From contig NW_014013422.1 in assembly GCF_000611645.1 (NCBI RefSeq), forward strand, positions 1 through 36,163: a DNA stretch of 36,163 nucleotides, written 5' to 3'. Positions 20,690 through 30,226 of this stretch are shown piece after piece. Position 1 is the stretch's first letter, and each line of letters starts with the position of its first letter. The position numbers were made by a program, and so were the translations under genes. The notes under the pieces were generated by a model. The model worked only from the letters and a program-made list of their open reading frames with translations. It did not search any database and had not been told where the DNA came from. Source of the stretch: Monoraphidium neglectum (lineage: Eukaryota > Chlorophyta > Chlorophyceae > Sphaeropleales > Selenastraceae).

Positions 20690-21210
20690 ATGGACTGGGG
20701 AGTGAGCAATGGTTGGGCCGAGGACGCCCTGGGCAGCTATCCTACGCTTCCCAAGTCCTTCACGAATGCCAAGACGGCCAAGAAGCGCAAGCACAAGGAG
20801 CTCTTTCTGACTGACGAGGCTTTGCTGAAGCCTGTGCGCCTGGGCCAGGCGGCGGCGGCGGCAGTGGCGGCTCCGGCCGTGGAGCATGCAGGTGCGCACA
20901 TACTGCAGGCTGCAGAATGATGACACTTGCGTGGACGTGTTCGCACCATTAGTGTCCAACGCGTGAGGCCGTATGCAACTGCGACTGATCCGACAGCCCA
21001 CACGCATAATGGCGCAGGAGGCGAGGCAGCCAATGGTCGCAAGAATCAGCAGCCCAAGGCAGCCGCGGTGTCTGACGGGCAGCACAGCAAGAAGCGCAAG
21101 AGTCGCAAAGACAAGGTAGTCGGTGCAGGTCCTGCAAAACAAGCGCAGACAGGGCAGCAGGAGCAGCAGCAACAACCGCAGCAGGAGCAGCAGGAGCAGC
21201 AGGAGCAACC

Positions 21211-21242
<32 letters not shown>

Positions 21243-21300
21243 CAAAGGAGAAAAAGCAGCAGCAGAAGCAGCAGCAGAAGCAGCAGCAGAAGCCGCCGCC

Positions 21301-21369
<69 letters not shown>

Positions 21370-21651
21370 CAAGGAAGAGCAGCTGGAGAAGCAGCAGCGT
21401 TCGCAAAGGGAGGAGCCTGCAGGCGGCCAGCAACCTTCAACCAAGACCAAGGACAAGTCCAGAAAGGACAAGGGGGTGCCGACCAGCTTGACACAGGCTG
21501 TTGCAACAGCTTCCGCAGCTGGGGCGCAGGCAGCTGTGGAGCCCATGGCGGGCGTGGAGCCCTCCAAGAAGAAGAGCAAAAACAAGTTCAAGCCTAATGG
21601 ACAAGGGGATCCAGTGGGGATGGCAAGTGCAGCGCAGCAGCAGCAGCCAGC

Positions 21652-21693
<42 letters not shown>

Positions 21694-21781
21694 AGCGCAG
21701 CAGCAGCCCGGTCAAAAGCAGCCTGCGCCGGACCAGGTCGTCGCGGACCGCCTGCACAAGAAGCAGAAGCAGCAGACTACC

Positions 21782-21830
<49 letters not shown>

Positions 21831-22837
21831 CCCCTGCCAAGAAGCAGCAGAGACAGCAGGTGCCAGCCACCCAAGGCCAGCAGCCTGCCCAGCCGCAGCA
21901 GCCGCCTGCGGCCGCCCCGCGCCCCTCCAAGCTGCTGGAGAAGATGCGCGCCCGCCTGCGGGGCGGCCGTTTCCGGCAGCTGAACGAGGCCCTCTACACG
22001 CGCCCCGGGGACGAGGCCTTTGCCATGATGGGCGGCGAGCCGGGCCTGTTCCAGCAGTACCACGACGGCTTCCAGCGGCAGGTCAAGGGGTGGCCGACGC
22101 AGCCGGTGGACGCGGCGGCCGCGTGGGTGAGGGGGCTGCCGCAGGGCGCGGTGGTGGCGGACTTTGGGTGCGGCGACGCCAAGCTGGCGGCGAGCGTCAA
22201 GCAGGTGGGGCGCGTGGCGAGGGGCACGCGGCGCGCAAGGGGCTGCCGCGATGACAGGCAGGCGTAGTAGGGCCGAAGGGCGCGTGCACGTGGGGATGGC
22301 TGGCGCCGTTGGGGAGCCTGACGAGGCGCCCCTCCGTCCCCTGGCCTGTGCCTCGCTCCGCCGACGCCCGCCTTGGTGCTGCCCCTGCCGCCGGCCGCCG
22401 GCCCGCAGGAGGTGCACTCCCTCGACCTCGTCGCCACGGCGCCCGGCGTCATCGCCTGCAACATGGCGCGCACGCCGCTCGCCGCCGCCAGCTGCGACGC
22501 CGCCGTGTTTAGCCTGTCGCTGATGGGCACCGACTATGGGGCCTTCCTGGCAGAGGCGCACCGCGTGCTGAAGCCGGGCGGCTGGCTGTGGATCGCGGAG
22601 GTGCGCAGCCGCTTCGCGCGTGAGGGGGAGCAGGAGGACTTCAGGCCGTTTGTGGAGGCCCTGCGGAAGCTGGGGTTCAAGCTGTCTAAGCAGGACGTGT
22701 CGAACCGGATGTTTGTGACGATGCTGTTCCGCAAGAAGGGCGGCGGCGGCGAGGGCGGCGGCGGCGAGGGCGACGGCGGTGGCGCGGCAGGCATAAAGTG
22801 GCCGCCACTGCGTGCTTGCGTTTACAAGAAGCGATGA
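20690..22837 (+). CDS. RRP8: RRP8, 25S/28S rRNA (adenine-N1) methyltransferase with long poly-Gln N-terminus
   Basis: RRP8 methylates an adenine (m1A) of the large-subunit rRNA in the nucleolus using SAM. Exons: 20690..20891, 20997..22204, 22409..22837; 1839 nt, 612 residues. The N-terminus (1-67) has KTAKKRKHKE. Residues ~68-380 are Lys- and Gln-rich linker with four CAG-coded poly-Gln tracts. The family domain starts near KLLEKMRARLRGGRFRQLNE (~385), typical of RRP8. SAM motif I is VVADFGCGDAKLA (453-465). Then come VHSLDLVA, SLSLMGTDYGAFLAEAHRVL, KPGGWLWIAEV and FRPFVEALRKLGFKL, with a Gly/Glu-rich tail ending YKKR. The domain is complete. The exon 2 acceptor could instead be at 21017 (same phase). 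Fungal and animal RRP8 N-termini are much shorter and lack such Gln tracts. Confidence 0.94.
21208..21830 (+). repeat. CAG repeats encoding four poly-Gln tracts in RRP8
   Basis: Main tracts: 21208-21241, 21302-21367 (22 consecutive CAG codons), 21654-21692 and 21786-21830, with imperfect CAG/AAG runs between. They are in frame within exon 2. The antisense poly-Leu/Cys frames are artefacts. Confidence 0.95.
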
Positions 22838-23196
22838 ACAGGGCGAGGGGTGGCATCTGACTGGTTCTGCGGGCCCGCGTTTCTGCGCTGCCAGTGCTTG
22901 CAGCCAACTACCCTTACAACAATATCGCACCAGCCCCTGTGTGTGTTCAGCTCGTCCTGTTGCTCTTTGCGGGTGCATATCCTTTTTTGGTACCGCACAT
23001 ATGTGCGTTGACCCGTTCATCGCCGTTTCGATATATCGTTCCAACGCTCGACGAAGGCCTTTATGCTGCATTTCGAGGTTTGCACGTCTTGTAATCATTG
23101 CAATCTCTCCCATTGTGTACACCCTCAGCTGCAGCGGCAGGGATCAAGGAGTCGCCACAAGCAGCAAAGCAGCGCATCAAGCGCAAGGCACTGGAT
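22838..23196. other. RRP8 3' UTR and 5' region of the coiled-coil gene
   Basis: 359 bp containing TGTAA at 23090-23094, a good RRP8 poly(A) candidate. The sequence from 23135 onward is coding-like and in frame with the coiled-coil gene, and good acceptors end at 23134 and 23140. An upstream first exon of that gene may therefore lie here or overlap the RRP8 3' UTR. Confidence 0.5.
23090..23094 (+). terminator. Poly(A) signal TGTAA for RRP8
   Basis: About 250 nt after the RRP8 stop codon at 22837. First TGTAA on this strand. Confidence 0.55.
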
Positions 23197-24341
23197 ATGC
23201 AGCAGAGCAGCGGCGACCTCCTGGCCGCAAAGGAGGCAGAGTGTGCTTTGTTGCACTCCGAGATCAGGCGGCTGCGCACCCGTCTCAGCGCCGTGGATGT
23301 TCGCGCGGCAGCGGACAACGCCCCTGACCTCACTGCTGGCGGCGCCAACGGCATTCAGCAAGAGCAGCGGCGGCGGCGACTAATCGACAGCATGGATGCT
23401 GCCAAAAACAAGCCGACCGCCAACCTGGCAGAGCTGCAGGGGTGCGCACACTCTGCGTTCCTGCCCCCTAAAGTACTTCTCAAGATCCGTGGATGCTGGC
23501 GGGCCAGCTTACTTGCGAACCCTGTGCTTGCTGCGCGCTGCAACCGACGCTTGGGACACGCAAAAGCATTTACAGTAGGCTGCACGTCCCCCATCCATGC
23601 GCAATAGGGCTTTGGAGGCGCGTGACGCGCGCATCTGTGAGCTAGAACGTGAGCTTGATGCAGCGTGTGAATGTCACCGCCACCGAGAGGCGCAGCTGCA
23701 GGGCAGCTGCCAGTCAAAGCTGGAGGCAATGCGAGCCTTGCATATGCAGCAAACGGCTGCTAGCAGGAATAAAATTCAGGTGCGATAACAGAACTAGAGA
23801 GTTTCCACTTGTGTTGTCATGCAGGTCATATTTTGTGGTGGTGCAGCGAAACTCATGTCTATCACCTGTTGTGTCACAGGAGCGAGATGATGAACTAGGA
23901 CGCTTGAAGCGGAAATTGGCGGCGCAGCAGCGCTTGAACCAACAACGGGAGCTTGAGTTGGAGCAACAACTGCAGCAGCAGCAGCAGGCACAGCAGAAGC
24001 TGCAACAGCAGCGGCAGGCGGCGCAGGACGAGGCCCAGGGCATGCTGGCCGGCATGGAGCAGCACCTGGCGCGGCTGAGCGGCGCGCTGCGGGCAAAAGA
24101 CGAGGAGGTGGCCGCCCTCAGGCTCGCGCTGGCGGGGGCATGCGAGGAGCGGCGGCAGGCGCAGCTACAGCTGGCAGACCTCCGGTGCAGGCCGCCGCAA
24201 CCGCTGCTTCAGGCCGGGTCGCAGCAGCAGCAGCAGCAGGGCTTGTTGCCCTCAGTGGTTGTTGCGAGCACGCAGCATGCCAACAGAGCACCGTCGCTCA
24301 ACTCGTCAGCGCTTGCCGGCCGCCTACGACCACGGCGTTAG
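23197..24341 (+). CDS. Coiled-coil, Gln/Glu/Arg-rich protein of unknown function
   Basis: Exons 23197..23441, 23608..23779 and 23880..24341 join in phases 2 and 0, giving 292 residues from ATG 23197. Nearly the whole chain is predicted-type coiled coil with heptads rich in Leu, Arg, Glu and Gln: ECALLHSEIRRLRTRL, ARICELERELDAACE, RDDELGRLKRKLAAQQRL, ELELEQQLQQQQQAQQKLQ, HLARLSGALRAKDEEVAALR. It ends with a low-complexity Ser/Gln/Arg tail. No enzymatic domain is seen, and the family cannot be named from a coiled coil alone. Coding-like sequence extends 60 nt upstream of the ATG to acceptor-like sites, so the true start may be in an upstream exon. Its stop is only 83 nt from the stop of the convergent dioxygenase gene. 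Confidence 0.75.
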
Positions 24342-24364
24342 GCATCGCAGTAGTTGGGAAACGC

Positions 24365-24369
24365 TGTAA
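24365..24369 (+). terminator. Poly(A) signal TGTAA for the coiled-coil gene
   Basis: 24 nt after the stop codon at 24341. The implied 3' UTR is very short, and cleavage would fall before the stop codon of the convergent gene. Confidence 0.55.
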
Positions 24370-24424
24370 TGATTCAGCTGTGATGATAGGGCCACTCTTG
24401 GCTAATTCAGACGCAGGGCAAGGG

Positions 24425-26899
24425 TTACTTGAGCGCCACGGGGCCCCCATCCCACACGATTGGCAGCAAAGCGTGCCGCGCGACAGCGCCGGCCCGAAGC
24501 TCCTTGAGCCAGGCGCCGTAGCCCTCTGCGTCTTCGTCGTGGAGCAGCTCCTTCCTGGGGTGTGCAGCGCATGCATAGCGGCGGGTAGCGGCCTAGTTTG
24601 GTTTAGGTTTCTCGTGCCAACAGCTGGGAATTTGGTCGAGCAGCCCACTAAACAGAGCACCCAGGCATGCAGCATGATTTATACCTGGACACGAGCTGAA
24701 AACAGCCGGTCGAGGCCGCCCCAGGCGGAACACAGTAGCTTCTGGTTCAGCAGTCCGCTGCCGCATGCAGATTTTTGCGCACTTCCACGGTCTGCTCGCG
24801 CCCTTCGGCATCTCACCTGAGGGAGGGGTCGCCCTTCACATCCAGCAACCGCGCCCCGTCTGCCATGTAGCTGATGGCTATGGCCAGCCGCGGCTCGCTG
24901 CGGCGCGGCTGCTGCCCCGCGCAGTGGAGCGTCCAGCCGTGGTGCCACGACACATCGCCCACCGCCATCGGGCCTGTGGGAGTTCCAAACATCATGCAAG
25001 ACTGCGTTTGCTGATGCGTTAGAGGCATCGCGCCAACGACAAACCAACAAAGAAAGCTTTGACACCGATCCGTTTACACGCCCCTGCAACCCTGCCTGTG
25101 CCTCTTGCTCAAGCGGCTGCGGCCACTCCCTGCGCCTTCCATGCCCCATGTTCAGCCGCCCCCCCCCCCCTCCCCTGCGCCCAGCACTTCTCCACACGAC
25201 CCCCGGCCAGGGCCCCCTCACCGGTGCCCTCTATCCGGTACCCCCGAGCCTCCAGGTCCCCCACCCCCTGGATGTTATGCCAGAAGGGCAGCGCAAAGTC
25301 GCGGTGGCTGCCGGCGGCAAACACCATGCCCGAGTCGTGCTCGTCGCCCTGAACGGCCCGCAGGGGCACCCAGGCGGTGACGTATGAGTTGGTGTCCAGT
25401 GGGGTCATGCGCAGCTGGGGCGGGGGGACGCACGTTGGGGGCCCGCATGGGGCAGCGAGAGTTTAGGAAGCTTGTGTGGCGTTGCAGTCTTTCAGGGATG
25501 TGGCGGGCGATCGGCTGGATGTTGGGGCGGGTCAGCAATGGACGGCGGATCATGCATTCCCATGCGCGAGTTTGCCCATGAGCAGCAGGCTGGCGGATAC
25601 ATATGCCCCCGCGCCGTGCTCACATCGCTGTGCCAGTTTGTGACGTCAAAGCCTGGCTCCTTGTAAAAGACTGTCCAAGGAAGAGCGGCGCGTACCGTGA
25701 GCGAGGAAGCAGCCACACTGCGACAAACAAAAACGCAGGACGAGCAAACGCAGCAGGCACACGCAAGCTGATGCAGGGGCCCCAAAGGCAGTGCAACATC
25801 GTGGCGCTTGTGGTGATGCCAGCACAGCCGCAGCTGACAGTTCCTCTTACTCGCTCACACCAGCTCCCGTACATGCCGGGCGCGGCGCCGTTGCGGCCGA
25901 GCCGCCGCATTGGCTCACCCGCGTCCTGGAACAGCCGCACCCGCCGCGCGCCCAGGAGCTGAGCCGCTACGCCCGCCAGCCGCGCCCCCGCCGCGGCGCG
26001 CAGCACGGCGGCGCTGGATCTGTGGAGGTGAAAGAACTGCAGGAACCCGAGGCGGTCGGTGCCGTCGCGCGCGATCAGGCGCAGCGCTTCCTCGCAGGTC
26101 CTGATGCTGTCAGGGTTGGCGCCGGGGCACAGCACCCGCACCCTGCGGGCAGGGTGTGGCGAGGGGGAATTGCGTATTTGTACATGCGCACCCGTGCATT
26201 TGTGAGCATGCGTAAGTGGGTGGGGGGGAGGAGGTGACCAAAAAGAACAGAGGCAACGCGGGAGTTGGCAGTTGTGCAGTGTGGAAAGCGTCGGCCGGCC
26301 CAACTCCTGAATGGCTTGTACAGCAGTGGCAACCGCTTGCAGGCGGCTCGCCTGTGCAAGCAGGCGGAGAGACATCCAGAAGACCGTCGTGGCATGCAGT
26401 CAAAAGTAGGGGTGCCTTGGCCTTGGTCGCTACGAGCTTACCGGTGCCGCAGGGCTGCGAGCTTCTGCTCGTCAATCACAGCCTCCACCTCTGGCCGCAG
26501 GGCCGCCACGTCAGAGGCTGGCAAACATCCACGCGTAACAATGTAGCCGTTGCGCTCCCACCTCAGCAACTGCGAATCGCTGAGGCGCAGCGGGCTGCCG
26601 CCCTCTGCGCCGCTGCTGCGCCGTTGCTGGCTGCTGCCGCTGGTCCCTGGAGCGAGTGTGCTTTGACCGCTGCGTGCTTGGTCGAGACGGCCGCTGCCGC
26701 TCGACGGCTGCTTTCCTCTCCGCTTTGCTGTGCCTGTTGTGCCAACACCACCATGACCCGGCCGTGCTTGGGGAGGCCCGCCGTGGGCAGCCACAGGCAA
26801 AAAAGCTCGGCGCCAGCCGCGGCCAAGCAGCTGCATGGTTCTGAGCGGACCTGGTGGCGCGCCCCGCTCGGCTGCTAAGCGTGAACACCTCTCTTTCAT
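24425..26899 (-). CDS. Phytanoyl-CoA dioxygenase (PhyH) family Fe(II)/2-oxoglutarate oxygenase, complete, 6 exons
   Basis: Exons in order: 26442..26899, 25919..26142, 25624..25670, 25222..25414, 24817..24973, 24425..24554; 1209 nt, 402 residues, all phases consistent. The PhyH fold starts near residue 105 (LLRWERNGYIVTRGCL). The iron ligands are visible: WHSD (His241, Asp243) and the distal His324 in HHGWTLHCAG, with the 2-oxoglutarate-binding Arg336 in EPRLAIAISY. LRMTPLDTNSYVTAWVPL and FAAGSHRDFALPFW are further family marks. All catalytic residues are present, so it should be active; the substrate is unknown and need not be phytanoyl-CoA. The first ~100 residues are Arg/Gly/Ser-rich and could be a targeting peptide. 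A second in-frame start (MQLLGRGWRRAF, 26836) is plausible. No peroxisomal PTS1 (ends VALK) or PTS2 was recognised. Confidence 0.94.
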
Positions 26900-27423
26900 C
26901 GCAAGCCTCCGTGCAATTGCAAAGGGTACAATCAGGCGTCACCTATTACAGTCTCGTCTGGTTCCAGTAATACGGTGTCAATGCTGCAGATCGCAATCCA
27001 GTCAGGTAACGCAGTGCCATTGATGGTTTGAAACGCAAATTGAATGTTGTGGATCACGGATGTGAAGTGCACGCTCGCGGAGGACGTTTGCGCAGGTGCG
27101 TGTTTGCGCTTGCGCCGCCTGTGAGCAGGTTCCGAGCTGGACAGGTGATGGGCGCCGCCAGGCCCTGGAGCCCCAAGTGCGCCACAACTGCAGGTTGTCT
27201 GCTGGGGATTTCTATGCTAGAAATATGTTTCTTTGCTAGCTCCTGACCACCGTGGCACCAGCTGCTAGCTCCTGACCATCCTGACACGACCGCCCCAGAA
27301 GGAAATCCATCCAAAGACTGCCTTCTCACGACCAATCTGTTACACGTTGCAGCATATGCTGCAGACCCGATACGCAAGGTCACGAGGCATGCCCACCACA
27401 TACCAGTCTGCAAGCAATCATAG
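26900..27423. other. Dioxygenase 5' region and Lunapark-like 3' UTR
   Basis: 524 bp between two minus-strand genes. It contains TTACA (minus-strand TGTAA) at 27340-27344 and at 26946-26950. A short direct repeat of GCTAGCTCCTGACCA recurs near 27233-27279. No coding sequence was recognised. Confidence 0.5.
27340..27344 (-). terminator. Poly(A) signal TGTAA for the Lunapark-like gene
   Basis: TTACA on the + strand, 80 nt after the stop codon at 27424. It supports the gene ending here without a further exon. Confidence 0.55.
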
Positions 27424-29718
27424 TCATGGCGCACTTCCCTCATGCTGGCCCTTCCCTCGCCGCTGCCGCAAGCTCTCGCTGGCCGCCTCCCCGCCGCCGC
27501 CGCCGCCCCCAGCAGGCAGCAACACCTCCAAAACTTCCCTCTCATGTTGCTGCTTCTGCTGTTGTTCGGCAAAAGCTGCTGCCTGCTGCTCCTGCTGCTG
27601 CTGCTGCTGCTGCTGCTCTTGCTGTGGGTCAAACGGCACCGCCCCCAGCTCGCCCGGCGCCACTGACGCCTGCTCTAACACGCCAGACCCCTCCTCTTGC
27701 TCCTGCTCGATGCCCAGCGTCTGCTCCAGGTTTGACACCAGCTGCTTGAGCGACGTGTTCTCCGCGCGCAGCGCGGCGCTCTCCCGCGCCGCCTCGAGGG
27801 CGCGCTGCTGCGCCTCCTCCAGCTGCGCCTGGGCTCGCCTGCAGCGGCGCGGCGTGGCGGGCGCGCTGCTTTTCACGCGGCCCGCGACCTCAGGAAGCCA
27901 CATCAACACCGAGGAGGTCTACAGTCGTGCAATTGAGACAAGGGCAACGGCGCTGATCACCCCAGCATGGAAGGCACTCAATCACAAATGGTTGTGATTC
28001 AAGCTGCCGGATGTCCAAGGCGACCCAACAGCCGCACACCTCAAGTCCTCCAGCAGCACGGGGTTGTCCGCAATGAGGGAGGTGGCCAGCTTGTCAAGCA
28101 GCGGCACCAGCGCCATGCCCGCGCTGCCCATCGCCGCCGCGGCCGCGCCCGCCATGTGGCCCGGCCGCGGAAGGGTGGGACGCGGCAGGAGCCTGGGGCC
28201 CGACGGGCGCATGCTCAGGTTGTTGGGCATGACAGCACCTGGTTCATACAATTGACAGAAGGCGGGAGAGGCTTGCAATGCCAAGGTCTTTGTGTCCCCT
28301 GCAGCATCTGTCAAGTCGAGCGTATCCCGACACCAAAACATGCGAACGTTTGTGGCAAGCACGTGCAGCAGGGCAAGGCAGCCAGGCAGCCAAGCCGCAA
28401 CCACTGCGCAGTCATGTGTCTTGCAGCAGCTCGCAAACCAGACGAGGTGCCCCGCGGCGCACCGCGGCCCCCACCCCCCGGCGCCAGCGCACGTCGACCT
28501 ACCTGCGCCGATGAAGGTGCCCTGCGGCACGAGCGCCCTGGACGGCATCATAGGCAGCGGCTGGGCGTCTGGGTCGTACTTCTCTATGAGTGCCTTGGTG
28601 CGCTCGTACGCAGACGCGTCCTGGGCCACGAGATGGGCAGGGGGCACGGTTTTCTGCTGCGGAGGTTGTCAAGGCTGTCGCCGCCTCAACCGTCCCTGCT
28701 GCCACCCTCCCCTCAACCTCCGGCCCATACTTTTTGCTCCCGCAAAGTCAATGCATCCGGCAGCCCCAGCAGCCCCAGCAGCCCCAGCAGCACCAGCAGC
28801 GCCAGCAGCACCGGCAGCACCAGCAGCACCAGCAGCGCCAGCGCCCTAGCAAGCCCCAACCCCCACCTTGAGTTCCTTTATCATCGCCCGCTTGGTGTCC
28901 TGGAGCGCCTTGATGCGCCGCGACACACGCTGGTCGAAAGTCCCCAGCAGCCACAGCAGCAGCCACTGCAGGGCGCTCGCGCCAGCAGGCAGCGCCACGG
29001 CGCTGGCGACGCGCTCAAAGTGCTCCCGGTAGGGGTATTGGCGCTGCTGTGTCTGCGGGCGCGCAACAGGTGCATGCGGGTGTGGGGTGGGTATGACGAT
29101 CCACAAGATGCCAATTCTTGCCGGCAGCAGGAGCAGGCCTGCCAAGACTGCAACAAGGCTTCGCTGTCCCTGCGATGGTGCGGCTGATTTCATAGGCGGC
29201 CTGCCGGCAGCTGCTGACGCCCCTGGCATCCAATGTGGCGCAAGCACAGGAGTTTGCTGCAGGCGCTGCTGCACGGCAGCGGACGGGCACATCGCGATTT
29301 CTCTGCGCGCCTGGTAGATGAGGACGCACGCGGCCACCACCGCGCATACCACCAGCGTGGTCGACCACAGCCCGACCGCGGCGCGCCGCCGCTGCCGCTG
29401 CGACAGGCGCTCCTGTAGGGTCGGAGGGCGGGTCGCCGGCATCACGGAGCGAAACGCGTGCGGGCTGCGTGGCTGTCCTGCAAGCAGCCGCCATGTCACC
29501 GCTGCGCAACGCAGCCCCGATGTGATGAATGCCTTCTGCCCAGCTGCTGCTGGCGATCATCGGCCCCTTACGTGCATACACAGGTGCCGGCTGTACACCA
29601 GCCTGCCCCTCATAGCGACGCGCACCTGCAGGCGATGCAGGTCTGCCTCAATGCGCTGGAACGCCTTTTCATGGCTGGCGTAGTACCGATCGCCAAAGCG
29701 GCTCAGGCGAATGCCCAT
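27424..29718 (-). CDS. LNP: Lunapark-like ER membrane protein lacking the C-terminal zinc ribbon, 6 exons
   Basis: Lunapark stabilises three-way junctions of the tubular ER. Exons in order: 29626..29718, 29275..29412, 28867..29052, 28503..28620, 28040..28238, 27424..27838; 1149 nt, 382 residues. The start MGIRLSRFGD has Gly2 and Ser6, an N-myristoylation pattern as in known Lunaparks. A coiled coil (EKAFQRIEADLHRLQ) precedes TM1 (STTLVVCAVVAACVLIY) and TM2 (near LPAGASALQWLLLWLLG). Then comes the conserved post-TM helix (KALQDTKRAMIKELK, DASAYERTKALIEKYDPDAQ). The C-terminal half has a leucine-zipper-like helix (ESAALRAENTSLKQLVSNLE), poly-Gln and Gly tracts, but none of the usual CxxC pairs. 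The donor of exon 2 (gtgcag at 29274) is the weakest junction: the frame is open through that intron, which could be retained. Confidence 0.8.
28750..28850. repeat. CAGCAGCCC-type minisatellite in Lunapark-like intron 3
   Basis: About ten imperfect 9-bp units of CCAGCAGCN type within intron 28621-28866. All frames are open over it, which creates false poly-Pro/Gln/Ala ORFs. Confidence 0.85.
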
Positions 29719-30226
29719 CGCTGTGGCCCGACGAGCACCTCGCGCCCTCGCCGCTTGCTGATTGTGACAGTCACAGCAGCGGCGCGCGGCGTGGCAGACC
29801 CTGAAACCGTGTGTCGGCTTGCACCAGCGCGTCGATTTTCTGCACAAGCTGGAAAAAATATTCGTCGCCTGATTGTTTTAGAGGGGGACGCAGGGAACGC
29901 AATCACCAGAGTGTTGCCCTACCGAACCCCGTGATCTGGTGGCTTCTCAGAGGTGGATCGTCGGTTTGGATCCGTTCATCTTCTAGTAAGCATTCCCTTG
30001 GATTGGATTGGGCCAGCGCTTGTCAACTGGATTCGGGACCCGTCATCATGACTCAGGATGCTGAGCGGTGGCTTGCCTGATGCACGACACACGCGAATCC
30101 ATAAATTCATGCACGATCCTTTTTATCAGACCAAAATACATTTTGATCACCCGTTTCTTGCTGAAGCACACGCAATTCACAAGTAAATTCGTGACAGGCG
30201 AAGGTCACTCAGCCTGAAATCCACAC
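29719..30226. promoter_or_regulatory. Divergent promoter region between the Lunapark-like and ABCG genes
   Basis: 508 bp between divergent start codons. The part 29830-30190 is clearly more AT-rich than the genes (AAAAAATATTCG near 29849, CTTTTTATCAG near 30119). No individual element can be assigned. Confidence 0.45.

Noticed and set aside
20513..23122. Antisense poly-Leu, poly-Cys and poly-Ala frames of up to 561 codons
   Set aside because: They are complements of the CAG tracts and coding sequence of RRP8 on the plus strand. They have no domain and no start context.
26216..26878. 220-codon plus-strand frame
   Set aside because: It is antisense to exon 1 of the dioxygenase gene, whose minus-strand frame carries the PhyH domain.
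28748..28860. Possible CRISPR-like or coding Pro/Gln repeat
   Set aside because: Units are 9 bp with no spacers, inside a spliced intron of the Lunapark-like gene. It is a simple minisatellite.
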